From Streptomyces sp. NBC_00554 (lineage in GTDB: Bacteria > Actinomycetota > Actinomycetes > Streptomycetales > Streptomycetaceae), in contig NZ_CP107799.1 of assembly GCF_041431135.1 (NCBI RefSeq), positions 3,472,001 through 3,536,000 of the forward strand: a stretch of 64,000 bases of DNA. Direction: 5' to 3'. How positions within the stretch are numbered: the stretch's first letter is position 1; each line of letters opens with the position of its first letter. The position numbers and the translations under genes are program-made. The notes below the pieces were generated by a model that saw nothing but the letters and a program-made list of their open reading frames with translations, ran no database searches and was not told the DNA's origin. This document shows, piece by piece, positions 43,282 through 53,585 of the stretch.

Positions 43282-45078
43282 TCAGCTCTTGAGGAAGACC
43301 CGAGTCGGGTCGGTGTAGCTGGTCACGGTGGAGTAGCGCAGGCCACCGATGTTGGAGCCGGCGATCTGGAACACCTTGGTGTAGTAGATCGGGGCGGCCG
43401 GGTTGACCTTCTCGCTGATGTACTGGTTGAGGGCGTTCCAGGCCTTCGTGGCCTCCACCGCGTCCGTGATCTTCTGGATGCGGGCGATCTCGGAGTTCAC
43501 GTGGTCGTCGTTGATGTGCGCGTAGTTCGACGAACCGTCCTGGATCTGCGTGCCGTCGTACAGCGGCGGGAAGACCGTGCTGGCGGACGGCCAGTCCTGG
43601 CCCCAGCCGGTCATGTAGAGGTCGAGACCGTTGTCGACCTTGCCGACCTGCTCGTACCAGGTGGCGGAGTCGATCTCCTTCTTCTGGACGTCCAGGCCGA
43701 TCTTCGTGAGGGCGTCCTCGATGAGGAGGGCCTGCTGCTGGCGGACCGGGGTGTTGGAGTAGGCGTAGACGACCTTCTTGCCCGTGGCGCCGGCTTCCTC
43801 GATCAGCTTCTTGGCCGCCGCGATGTCACCGTTGGGCTTCTTGGCCCGGTTGAAGGGGTCGTACGCCTTGTCGTAACCCGGAGTGGTCGGCGACATCAGG
43901 CTGTTGGCGACCTCACCGCCGTAGTTACCGCCGTCGGCCCTGAAGACCGAGGTGGCCGGCATGGCCAGGGTGATCGCGTCGCGGATCTTCTTGTCCTTGA
44001 TGCGGTCGAGGTTGAAGTTCAGCTGCCAGACGTACGGCGCGTAGCCCTGGACAGTGCGCTTCATCGCCGCGGGGTCGGCCACGACCTTCTGCACCTGGGT
44101 GGTGGCGACCTGGCCGGTCATCATGATCGCGTTCTTGGCGTCGCCGCGGTCGGCGAGGAGCGTCTTGGTCTGGTCCTCGTCGTCGTGGTTGACCTCGATG
44201 TCGAAGCCGTCGACGTACTGGTGGCGCATCGGGTCCGTGCTCGGGTCCCAGTTGGTGTTCTTGACCAGCGTCACGCTCTTGCCGGGCTTGAACTCCGAGA
44301 TCTTGTACGGGCCGACGGCGACCGGGTCGGTGTCGTACTTCTCCTTCGTGTCCGTCTTCTCGGGCACGATGGAGTAGCCGGCCATGGCCAGGGCCTGCGC
44401 CAGGTCGGGCTGCGCGGTCTTGAACTTGAAGACGACGGTCTTGGCGTCGGGCGTGGCCAGCACGGTGTCCGGCAGGTGCTTGCCCTTGAACGGACCCTCG
44501 TACGCGTCGCGGTAGGCGGTGCCGGAGCCCGACAGCCACTGCTGGATGTAGGACGGGCCGTCCGTGATGAACGGGTCGTAGAGCCGCTCGAAGGTGTGCC
44601 GGACGTCGGCCGAGTCGATCACATGACCGGTCTCGTCCTTGACGCCGTCCTTCAGCGTGAACGTCCAGGTCTTGCCGCCGTCGGAAACCTTGCCCGGGTC
44701 GGTGGCGAGGTCGCCGACGACGGTGATGCCGCCCTTGCCGTCTTCCACGTACGTGGTCAGACCGCGGTAGATCAGCTTCGAGAGCAGGCCGCCGTCGCTG
44801 ACGTAGATCTGCGCCGGGTCCAGGTGCGAGAAGTCGGTCTCGTTGTAGACCTGTATGGTGCCGCCGGACTTGGCACCCGCGACCTCCTCGGCGGGACCCG
44901 TGGAGTCCGCGGCGGTGCCCATCTTCACCGCGTTGGACTGTGCGGCGGCGTCTTCCTTCTGCTGGCTCTTGTCGTTGTTGCTGCCGCTGTCACTGCTGCT
45001 GCAGCCGGCCAGCGCCAGGGCGCCGACCGCGACCGCGGCGACTGCGGTCCGCCCTCTGCGGGAACTGAGGATGCTCAT
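43282..45078 (-). CDS. bldKB: Peptide-binding lipoprotein BldKB
   Basis: The 598-residue family 5 binding protein has a Sec lipoprotein signal (TAVAAVAVGALALAGC-SSS), then a Ser/Asn/Gln linker and the segment GTAADSTGPAEEVAGAKSGG. Later motifs include FSHLDPAQIYVSDGGLLSKL and WDPSTDPMRHQYVDGF. In S. coelicolor BldKB binds an extracellular peptide signal needed for aerial mycelium; identity here rests on operon order and neighbours. Second gene of the operon. Confidence 0.77.
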   Translation of the reverse strand: MSILSSRRGRTAVAAVAVGALALAGCSSSDSGSNNDKSQQKEDAAAQSNAVKMGTAADSTGPAEEVAGAKSGGTIQVYNETDFSHLDPAQIYVSDGGLLSKLIYRGLTTYVEDGKGGITVVGDLATDPGKVSDGGKTWTFTLKDGVKDETGHVIDSADVRHTFERLYDPFITDGPSYIQQWLSGSGTAYRDAYEGPFKGKHLPDTVLATPDAKTVVFKFKTAQPDLAQALAMAGYSIVPEKTDTKEKYDTDPVAVGPYKISEFKPGKSVTLVKNTNWDPSTDPMRHQYVDGFDIEVNHDDEDQTKTLLADRGDAKNAIMMTGQVATTQVQKVVADPAAMKRTVQGYAPYVWQLNFNLDRIKDKKIRDAITLAMPATSVFRADGGNYGGEVANSLMSPTTPGYDKAYDPFNRAKKPNGDIAAAKKLIEEAGATGKKVVYAYSNTPVRQQQALLIEDALTKIGLDVQKKEIDSATWYEQVGKVDNGLDLYMTGWGQDWPSASTVFPPLYDGTQIQDGSSNYAHINDDHVNSEIARIQKITDAVEATKAWNALNQYISEKVNPAAPIYYTKVFQIAGSNIGGLRYSTVTSYTDPTRVFLKS

Positions 45079-45180
45079 GGAGTTGAGTCCACCTGCCTGT
45101 GAGTAGTGATCACTGGTGCTGCCTTGCAGTGCACGGCCGGTTCGTCGCCGGCTCCCGGGTGGCAGCGGCCCTCGCTGGAA

Positions 45181-46209
45181 TCAGCGGCCCGTCTTGGGAT
45201 CGAAGGCATCCCGGACGGAGTCCCCGAGGAGGTTGAACGCCACGACGAAGACGACCATGGCGACACCCGGGAAGAACATGTAGACGGGGTCCTGTTCGTA
45301 GATGTCCGACCCAATGGCGAACATCCGGCCCCAGTCAGGCGTCGGCTCGGTGTACCCGACGCCGACGAAAGAGAGAAACGCGACCGAGAGAATGGTGCTG
45401 GGCAGCATGTACGTGCCCTGCACCAGGATCGGTGTGACGAGGTTGGGCAGCAGTTCCTTGCGGATGATCCGCCACGGGGAGGCGCCGGCGACCTTCGCGG
45501 CCTCGACGAACTCACGCTCGCGCAGCGACAGGGTGACCGCCCGGATCAGCCGGGAGAGCCCCATCCAGCCGAGGAACCACAGCACGCCGACGATGGCGAG
45601 CGTGCGGATGTAGGTGGGCGTCTCCTCGTCGGGGGCGACGAAGACCACCGTGATCACGGGCATCGCCGCGATCATGAACAGCTGGTTGGGGAAGGCCAGC
45701 ATGAAGTCCGTGAACCGGCCCAGCCAGTAGTCCACCTTGCCGCCGAAGTACCCGCCGACCAGGCCGATCACAATGCCCATCACCACCATGGCGACGGTCG
45801 CCGCGAGCGCCGTGTACAGCGAGGTGCGCATGCCGTACAGGAGCTGCATGAACACATCGCGACCCAGGGTGGGTTCGATCCCGAACCAGTACTCCGACGT
45901 GATGCCGCCGTTGGGACCCGCCGGCATGTTGAAGTCGTTCAGGAGCGTGGGGTCTTCCTGCCCGTAGAGCGTGTACGGATTCTTGCCGTACACCTTCGAG
46001 ATCAGCGGAGCCACAGCGGCGATCAGGAAGAAGAAGAGCACGATGTACGCGGAGACCACACCGGTGCGGTCACGCTTGAACCGGCGCCACATCAGCTGGC
46101 CGGGCGATCGCCCCTCCAGCTTCTCCGGCTGCTCGGAACGTTTCGGCTCGGCCTTCTCGTCGACGTCGGTGGAGGCTTCCGCGCCCTCGATCTCGATCGG
46201 ACTGGTCAT
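45181..46209 (-). CDS. bldKA: Peptide ABC transporter permease BldKA
   Basis: The 342-residue OppC-type permease has an acidic cytoplasmic N terminus of about 50 residues, RSPGQLMWRRFKRDRTGVVS before helix 1, and the periplasmic insert YGKNPYTLYGQEDPTLLND. Its EAA loop is FVEAAKVAGASPWRIIRKEL and its end LGDSVRDAFDPKTGR. First gene of the operon. Upstream lie a hairpin and a 21-residue leader ORF that may control it. Confidence 0.78.
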   Translation of the reverse strand: MTSPIEIEGAEASTDVDEKAEPKRSEQPEKLEGRSPGQLMWRRFKRDRTGVVSAYIVLFFFLIAAVAPLISKVYGKNPYTLYGQEDPTLLNDFNMPAGPNGGITSEYWFGIEPTLGRDVFMQLLYGMRTSLYTALAATVAMVVMGIVIGLVGGYFGGKVDYWLGRFTDFMLAFPNQLFMIAAMPVITVVFVAPDEETPTYIRTLAIVGVLWFLGWMGLSRLIRAVTLSLREREFVEAAKVAGASPWRIIRKELLPNLVTPILVQGTYMLPSTILSVAFLSFVGVGYTEPTPDWGRMFAIGSDIYEQDPVYMFFPGVAMVVFVVAFNLLGDSVRDAFDPKTGR

Positions 46210-46243
46210 GATTCGTCCATTTCATGGGTACGCCGAGTCCGCG

Positions 46244-46267
46244 GGCCGCCACAGAGTTTGGGCGGCC
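46244..46267 (-). promoter_or_regulatory. Hairpin between leader ORF and bldKA
   Basis: Arms GGCCGCC (46244-46250) and GGCGGCC (46261-46267) enclose a 10-nt loop. It lies 36 nt after the leader ORF stop on the minus strand and 34 nt before the bldKA start. There is no U-tract, so it could act as an attenuator or a ribosome-access element rather than a classical terminator. Confidence 0.5.
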
Positions 46268-46303
46268 ACGGTTCGGACCATGCGGATCAGGAGAGACGTA
46301 TGC

Positions 46304-46369
46304 CTAGTGGTCGCTGGGCGCCAGGGCCCGGCAAGCGACAACTCGCAGGTGAACACGCGTAGTTGGCAT
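46304..46369 (-). CDS. Putative 21-residue leader peptide upstream of bldKA
   Basis: A 22-codon frame starts at ATG 46369 with an excellent AGGAGG site at 46376-46381, the strongest ribosome site in the region. The peptide begins MPTTRVHLRVVACRA and ends PSDH before TAG. The T-R-x-H-L-R-V-V-x-C-R pattern recalls the Arg/His/Cys-containing leader peptides found upstream of Streptomyces metabolic operons. It precedes a hairpin and bldKA on the same strand, so translation-dependent attenuation is plausible. It is too short for similarity to be decisive. Confidence 0.6.
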   Translation of the reverse strand: MPTTRVHLRVVACRALAPSDH

Positions 46370-46818
46370 CTTGTGCCTCCTCATGACTCAACCGGTGCAC
46401 GGACAGGAGGGGCTCTTGCTTGACCTCCGACACCCCTGACGGAGGGTCAAGCACCCCACTGTGCTCGTGAGTCGGCGCTGCCCCGTGCAGCGCATGACCC
46501 ATTGACCCGAGCGTTACGCGGCTAACTATCTGACATGAGCCAGATACCGACCACTGCCTTTAGGTCTCGGTTCCATCACAGCTGACGCGTACATCTTCCA
46601 AAATCTGGACAAAATGATCTGAGAGAGAAGCCCGCGAAACGGACTTGTTACATGCGTATCGGGCGGGAGGAACCGCATTTCGGACACGCGGCGACGGGAA
46701 AACCGGTTGCGAGCGACATCCGGGACGGCTAGATCTTGCGCAGCGTCCTTCGCGGTGGCCGCCGCGACAGCCACCACCTCGCCCTTCGCGCACCCTTTGC
46801 GCGCCCTTCGCAGCAAAA
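46370..46818. promoter_or_regulatory. Upstream region of the bldK-like operon
   Basis: About 450 nt without a convincing gene. It contains an imperfect hairpin with CTTGACCTCCG and CGGAGGGTCAAG arms (46419-46451) and a perfect TATCTG-N8-CAGATA inverted repeat (46527-46546), a possible operator. A TTGACC-like box at 46502-46507 with AACTAT at 46524 points toward typA and has no gene to serve. The operon promoter must lie here, but I cannot place it. Confidence 0.4.
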
Positions 46819-46852
46819 AGCCCGGGCTCCCCATCATGGGGGAACCCGGGCT
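46819..46852 (-). terminator. Intrinsic terminator of typA
   Basis: Arms based on AGCCCGGG and CCCGGGCT with further CCCC/GGGG pairing form the hairpin, and on the minus strand it is followed by TTTTT. It lies 48 nt beyond the typA stop and is one of only a few canonical U-tract terminators here. Confidence 0.9.
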
Positions 46853-46900
46853 CAGTTGGTACGGACAAAGCCGTACCGGACGTATAGGACGGCCGAAGGA

Positions 46901-48808
<1,908 letters not shown>

Positions 48809-48966
48809 ATTGAGGCGCTTCTCCCGGAGTGAGTGGACGGCCTCCGCTGTGCGGGGCCTGCCGGGCTGAACACGCCACGGCCTTACCCCATCGTACGTGG
48901 CCCTGACAGGGACGGCCTCCGCGGGCCCGTGCGCGCGGGCCCGCGGCCGCGGTCTCGGGCTCCTGG

Positions 48967-49623
48967 TCAGGCGGTCTTCGCGGCGGGCGAATCTGCGGGG
49001 CAGGTCTGCCGGGCGGCGCTGCGCTCGGCGGCGTCCGGTGAGGCGAGGTCTGCGGCGTCGATGGGGTCGCCGCAGGTCAGGAACCCGGTGCCGGTGGTCT
49101 CCCAGGTCAGTACATGGCCCGTGACCGGGTCGGCGCCGCCGCCGCGACAGGTGTACGTGAAATCGGCCTCGACCAGATCGACGTACGTCCATGCGTAGTA
49201 CGCCCCCTGGAGGTCACCTGTATGTGCCTCGAAGTGCTCCCCGACTTCGCTCGGCACGGCCGGCTCCGAGGGTGCCGCGAGGGGCTGCGCCGCCTTGAGA
49301 TGCCGGCCCAGCGCCTTGATGGCGTCGGCCGCGCGGACCCCAGGGGCCATGGAGGTCATGTGGGGCTTGTAACTGACGCCCCTCAGCGGCTCGAGGTCCA
49401 CCGACACGGAGTCCGTCTTCTTCTTCAGCCGGATCGGGTCGGCGAGCCCGGTCAGTTTCTGCTCGCGTTCGATGCCGGACCAGGCGTACGTGCCCTGTGT
49501 GCACGACGCGGCCTTGTCCTGTTTGTCATCGCCCGCCCCGCCGCTCGAACAGCCCGCGGCGCCGACGAGCAGCGCCGCTGCGGCGAGACCCGCCGCCGTG
49601 TTCCTGAGAGCGTGCTCGCGCAT
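48967..49623 (-). CDS. Secreted lipoprotein of unknown function
   Basis: The 218-residue protein has a lipoprotein signal peptide (LRNTAAGLAAAALLVGAAGC-SSG) and a mature domain with several cysteines (CTQGTYAWSG, TYTCRGGG, FLTCGDP, RQTCPAD), probably disulfide-bonded outside the cell. ATG at 49623 has GGGGGATC upstream. It lies between typA and an orphan peptide-binding protein on the same strand. No family is recognised. Confidence 0.8.
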   Translation of the reverse strand: MREHALRNTAAGLAAAALLVGAAGCSSGGAGDDKQDKAASCTQGTYAWSGIEREQKLTGLADPIRLKKKTDSVSVDLEPLRGVSYKPHMTSMAPGVRAADAIKALGRHLKAAQPLAAPSEPAVPSEVGEHFEAHTGDLQGAYYAWTYVDLVEADFTYTCRGGGADPVTGHVLTWETTGTGFLTCGDPIDAADLASPDAAERSAARQTCPADSPAAKTA

Positions 49624-49750
49624 GGTGATCCCCCGGTGTCCCCCGCGGCCGGTGGTGATCACTGGCCGTCGGGGACACTCTGCCCAGCCGGGTCCCGCCC
49701 GGCACTCGGCTTGAGGATGATCTGAGCGAGGAGAAACTGAGAGTGGAGGA

Positions 49751-51994
49751 CTACTTGTCCTTCTTCTCCGCCCCCGGTGACTTCTCCGCGGGCTTCGCGC
49801 CCTTCCTCAGGAAGCCCATGTCCTCGTAGACGGGGGTCTGGAAGCCGAAGGCGCCGGTGTTGGCGAGGTTGGTGCGGGCGGCTGTCAGCTGGGGGCGTTG
49901 GTAGAGGGGAATCGATCCGGCGGCGGCCCAGATGCGGGCGTCGGCCTTGCGGACCAGGGAGCGTCCCTCGGCCTCGTCGAGGGTGGCGATGGCCTGGTCG
50001 AAGAGCTGGTCGACCTGGTCGGTGCCGACGCGGGTGTAGTTCTGCTCGACGGTGAGGGAGCCGTCGGCGGCCGGTACCGGCTTGGAGTAGATCGGGCGGG
50101 CGTCGGTGGCCGGGAAGGCGGAGGCGGGCCAGGAGTACAGCGCCAGGTCGTACTCGCCGGACGCGATGTGGTCCTTGAAGTAGCTGTCGTCCGGGACCCT
50201 GGTCATCTCCGTACGGATGCCGATGCGCTCCAGCATCCGCGAGATGCGGTCGGCGACCGTGCGCAGCGACTCCGAACCGGGGCCCGAGGGCACCACGAAG
50301 CGGAGCGTCAGCGGCTTGCCGTCCTTGGCGAGCGCTGCGGCCGCGGCGCCAGCAGGGGCGGCCGTGCCCTTGGGGGCGTACGCGCCGGGCGCTCCGCCCT
50401 GCTTGGCTTCCTTGCGCCCGTACTGCTTGCCGTCGAGGTGTTTGCCGGCGCGCTCGTCCGCGTACTGCCCCGACTGCTTCTTGGAGTGGTCCTTGGGGTC
50501 CTTCTTCTTCTCCCGGTCGGCCTCGGCGGGCTTGTTGTCGTCACCGACGATGTACGTCCCGTCGCCGGAGCCCTCCTCGGAGTCCGCGTCCGCCTTCTCG
50601 CCCTCGGACCCGGCCGCCTTCTCCTTCTTCTTCTGCTCCTTGACCGGCCCGCCGGGCACCCACCCGGCGTCCGCGAGCAGCGCCTGCGCCTCCGCGGTGT
50701 CCTGCCCGCCGAGGGCGCCGCTGTTGTCCGCGTACGCCTGCTGGCCGGAGAGCGCGAGGTGGCTGCCGACGGGGACGGCGGGCAGCCCGAGCGGTTCCAG
50801 GACGGCCTTGGCGAGTTCCTCGCGGTCCAGGGCACGGGCCACGGCGCGGCGGACGCGCTCGTCGGCGAGGGGGCCCTCGGAGCCGTTGAGGGCGAGCTGT
50901 GTGTAGGCGGGTTCGAGGGACTTGCGGACCACGAAGCCGCGCAGGGCCGACTGCTGGTCGGCGTACTCCGCCATCGCCTCGCGCCGCTTCTCGCGGGCGC
51001 TGGTCTCCTCGCCCGCGGCCTCCTCGTCGGAGCCGTGCGCGCGGGCCCAGGAACGCAGCGACTTGGCGGGACTGAGCGCGGCGCCGGGACCCTGGAGGGG
51101 CGTGCTGCCCTTGGCGCGGGCGGCGAGCGTGATCCGCTCGGCCTCGGCGGGGTCGATCTCGGCCACGTCGACCTTGTCGTCGGCGAGTGCGGCGGCCCGC
51201 TCGTCGCGGGGGACGGCGCGCAGCACGATCTCGGAGAGCTTGGTGGGGCGGCCCCACCAGCGCGGGTTGCGGGTGAGGGTGACCTTGCCGTCCTCGCGGT
51301 CGACCTTCTTCAGCGCGAAGGGGCCCGCGGTGACCTTCAGCTTGCGGCGCGCGCCGTCGTTGAAGGAGTCCGGGGTGCCCATGACGTCCTTCGGGTACAG
51401 CGGGGAGAACAGCGACTTCCAGTCGGCGTACGGGCGGCTGAAGGTGACCTTGACCTCCAGGTCGTTGGCGCCGCGCTCGATCTTCTCGATGCGGTCGTAG
51501 CCGGCGTTGCGGGCCGTCCAGTACGCGGTGTCCTTGCCGGACAGGGCGCGCCACTGGGCGGCGAAGTCGGCGGCGCCGATCTCGCGGCCGTCGCTCCAGA
51601 CCGCCTGCTGGTTGAGCTTGTACAGCACGACCTGCTTGGGCTCGCGCTCGGCGACCTTCGCGGTCTCCAGGTAGTCGGTGTTGACCTGCGGGCGCCCGTT
51701 CTGGTCGAGCCGGTACATCGAGGGCAGTACGGCGCCCGCGACCCTCGACGTCGCGGCGTCCGCGTCCGCCTGGAACGTGTTCAGCGTCTCCGGTACGGCG
51801 TCCACGGCCCAGCGGAGGGTCCCGCCGTCTGCGATCAGGTCGCGGGTCGCGGGCGCGATGTCCTGCCCCGCGACCGGCTTCCCCGCCGGGTCCTCCGCGC
51901 TGCACGCGGAGAGAAGGGGTACCGCGAGCGCGCCCGCGGTGAGAAACGCGACCGAGCGCATCACCGCGCGCAGTCCGACGCCGTCGTGGGACAT
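49751..51994 (-). CDS. Orphan family 5 peptide-binding lipoprotein with charged insertion
   Basis: The 747-residue protein is an ABC-type family 5 binding protein with lipobox LLSAC-SAE. Its core includes AVWSDGREIGAADFAAQWRA and ADERVRRAVARALDREEL. It is about 150-200 residues longer than usual because of a Lys/Glu/Asp-rich, low-complexity insertion at about residues 450-560 (EQKKKEKAAGSEGEKADADS). No permease or ATPase gene accompanies it, so it probably feeds one of the neighbouring transporters or acts as a sensor. ATG at 51994 follows GGAGGTTGCAGTG. Confidence 0.87.
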   Translation of the reverse strand: MSHDGVGLRAVMRSVAFLTAGALAVPLLSACSAEDPAGKPVAGQDIAPATRDLIADGGTLRWAVDAVPETLNTFQADADAATSRVAGAVLPSMYRLDQNGRPQVNTDYLETAKVAEREPKQVVLYKLNQQAVWSDGREIGAADFAAQWRALSGKDTAYWTARNAGYDRIEKIERGANDLEVKVTFSRPYADWKSLFSPLYPKDVMGTPDSFNDGARRKLKVTAGPFALKKVDREDGKVTLTRNPRWWGRPTKLSEIVLRAVPRDERAAALADDKVDVAEIDPAEAERITLAARAKGSTPLQGPGAALSPAKSLRSWARAHGSDEEAAGEETSAREKRREAMAEYADQQSALRGFVVRKSLEPAYTQLALNGSEGPLADERVRRAVARALDREELAKAVLEPLGLPAVPVGSHLALSGQQAYADNSGALGGQDTAEAQALLADAGWVPGGPVKEQKKKEKAAGSEGEKADADSEEGSGDGTYIVGDDNKPAEADREKKKDPKDHSKKQSGQYADERAGKHLDGKQYGRKEAKQGGAPGAYAPKGTAAPAGAAAAALAKDGKPLTLRFVVPSGPGSESLRTVADRISRMLERIGIRTEMTRVPDDSYFKDHIASGEYDLALYSWPASAFPATDARPIYSKPVPAADGSLTVEQNYTRVGTDQVDQLFDQAIATLDEAEGRSLVRKADARIWAAAGSIPLYQRPQLTAARTNLANTGAFGFQTPVYEDMGFLRKGAKPAEKSPGAEKKDK

Positions 51995-52424
51995 CACTGC
52001 AACCTCCGGGGGGCGCTCTACTGTCGGCTTCTGATCACGTTTGGCGGTATATGGAGCTGATCAGATGTATGCGCCCACTGAAGGGGAGGGGGACGGTGCG
52101 TCGGCCGCGACACGGCGACGGGAGGACGGAACCCCACCCGTGCGGCGCAACGAACGTGGGGCCGGGGCGGCCGTTTCAGCCCGTCCGGCGTTTGAGGACG
52201 AGCGCGTCAGCGCGATACGGGGGTCTGGGGGCGGCAGCCCCCAGGAACGGGACGGGAAGGGGCGGAGGGGGCGAGAAAACCCACCCCCGGCCCCGGCGCA
52301 CGGAGGCGCGCGATCCATCAATCCATGCACACGCCTTCACACGGGCTCATGTGACGCGCAACACTCGCAGGCGCATGAACGTTGCCGCCAACGGGCCGAC
52401 CCGCCCCGGAAGTGAGGGCAAGTC
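51995..52424. other. Non-coding gap with repeat copy B
   Basis: This 430-nt gap separates the divergent binding-protein and small coiled-coil genes. Most of the middle is the interspersed element (52174-52280). The part near 52020-52060 is A/T-richer (ATCACGTTTGGCGGTATATG) and may hold the binding-protein promoter. I see no credible gene. Confidence 0.45.
52174..52280 (-). repeat. Interspersed intergenic repeat, copy B
   Basis: Reverse orientation copy of the element at 6871-6980: TTTCAGCCCGTCCGGCGTTT, then the CTGGGGGCGGCAGCCCCCAG hairpin and GGGGCGGAGGGGGCGA. It lies between divergent genes, unlike copies A and C, so it cannot act simply as their shared terminator. Confidence 0.85.
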
Positions 52425-52712
52425 ATGTCCGTGCAAGACGACCTGACGTCAGTCCAGCGCTGCCTAGACGACCTCGCGAGGTCGGTAGGACGCCTGGAGC
52501 AGCAGATAGGCGGCGGCTTGGAGATGCGCCGCGTACGCACCGACGCCGACCACCTGCGCGAGAGCGTCGCGCTGCTGAAGGAGGCCGCCCCAGGCCTGAC
52601 CACCTCCCGGCGCCCCGACCTCGTCACGATCCCCGACACCCCCTACGACACCACCCTGTGGACGGACTCGGACGACGAGGGACTCGGCGCCCGCGACCGC
52701 CACGCCCCCTGA
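52425..52712 (+). CDS. Small coiled-coil protein upstream of sdh
   Basis: The 95-residue protein begins MSVQDDLTSVQRCLDDLARS and has an amphipathic coiled-coil first half (LARSVGRLEQQIGGGLEMRRVRT) and an acidic C terminus (TLWTDSDDEGLGARD). A GGAAGTGAGGGCA purine tract precedes the ATG. It lies 51 nt upstream of sdhC on the same strand and may be in that operon. Function unknown. Confidence 0.72.
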   Translation: MSVQDDLTSVQRCLDDLARSVGRLEQQIGGGLEMRRVRTDADHLRESVALLKEAAPGLTTSRRPDLVTIPDTPYDTTLWTDSDDEGLGARDRHAP

Positions 52713-52763
52713 ACCGGAACCCGAGATCCGGAACCCGAACGCGAACCCGACCGGAGTCATGAG

Positions 52764-53585
52764 TTGGCCACTGGTACGGAACCCCATCCCAAAAGCGGCG
52801 GCGTACGCGCCGGTACCCGCGCCGCGATCACCGCCCCGCACCTGCGGACGGACCGCTGGTGGCTGGCGCCCGCCGCCACCACGGCCGGTCTGCTGGCCTT
52901 CATCGTCTACTCGACATGGCGGGCGTTCGCGGACACGGACTACTACGCGGCGCCCTACGTCTCGCCGTTCTACTCACCGTGTCTGGCGGACCGCTGCGAG
53001 CCCATGCACGCCGGACCCAACGCGGACCTCTTCGGGAGCTGGTGGGGCATCTCCCCCGCCGTCCTCATCCTGATCTTCCCGCTCGGCTTCCGGCTGACCT
53101 GCTACTACTACCGCAAGGCCTACTACCGCGGCTTCTGGGCGAGCCCGCCGGCCTGCGCGGTCGCCGAGCCGCACAAGAAGTACTCCGGCGAGACCCGCTT
53201 CCCGCTGGTGCTCCAGAACCTGCACCGGTACTTCTTCTACGCGGCGATCCTCGTCGCCGGGATCCTCACGTACGACACGGTGCTCGCCTTCCGCGACGAG
53301 AACTACAACTGGGGCCACATGGGCCTCGGCACCCTGGTCTTCCTGCTCAACATCGTGCTGATCTGGGCGTACACCCTGTCCTGCCACTCCTGCCGGCACA
53401 TCGTCGGCGGACAGCTCAAACACTTCTCCAAGCATCCCGTGCGCTACCGGATGTGGCAGTGGGTCGGGAAACTGAACGGCCATCACATGCTGCTCGCCTG
53501 GGCGTCGTTGGTGAGCGTGGCGCTCGCCGACTTCTACGTTTTCCTGCTCGCGTCCGGCGCCTTTGACGATCCGAGGTTCTTCTGA
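52764..53585 (+). CDS. sdhC: Succinate dehydrogenase membrane subunit (Sdh1 type), TTG start
   Basis: The 273-residue membrane subunit has five likely helices and is the same length as the mycobacterial Sdh1 anchor (Rv0249c). It contains C207-H208-x-C210-x-H212 in a membrane segment (LSCHSCRHIVGG). This resembles a pair of Cys/His ligands and fits the membrane-embedded Rieske-type cluster described for mycobacterial Sdh1. Other Cys are at 73, 78 and 131. The TTG at 52764 has CGGAG upstream at good spacing. Its stop overlaps the sdhA start by 1 nt. Confidence 0.88.
   Translation: MATGTEPHPKSGGVRAGTRAAITAPHLRTDRWWLAPAATTAGLLAFIVYSTWRAFADTDYYAAPYVSPFYSPCLADRCEPMHAGPNADLFGSWWGISPAVLILIFPLGFRLTCYYYRKAYYRGFWASPPACAVAEPHKKYSGETRFPLVLQNLHRYFFYAAILVAGILTYDTVLAFRDENYNWGHMGLGTLVFLLNIVLIWAYTLSCHSCRHIVGGQLKHFSKHPVRYRMWQWVGKLNGHHMLLAWASLVSVALADFYVFLLASGAFDDPRFF

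Noticed and set aside
46287..46502. 71-codon minus-strand frame around the leader ORF
   Set aside because: It lies in a different phase, lacks a ribosome site and has no similarity; the overlapping 22-codon frame with AGGAGG is better supported.
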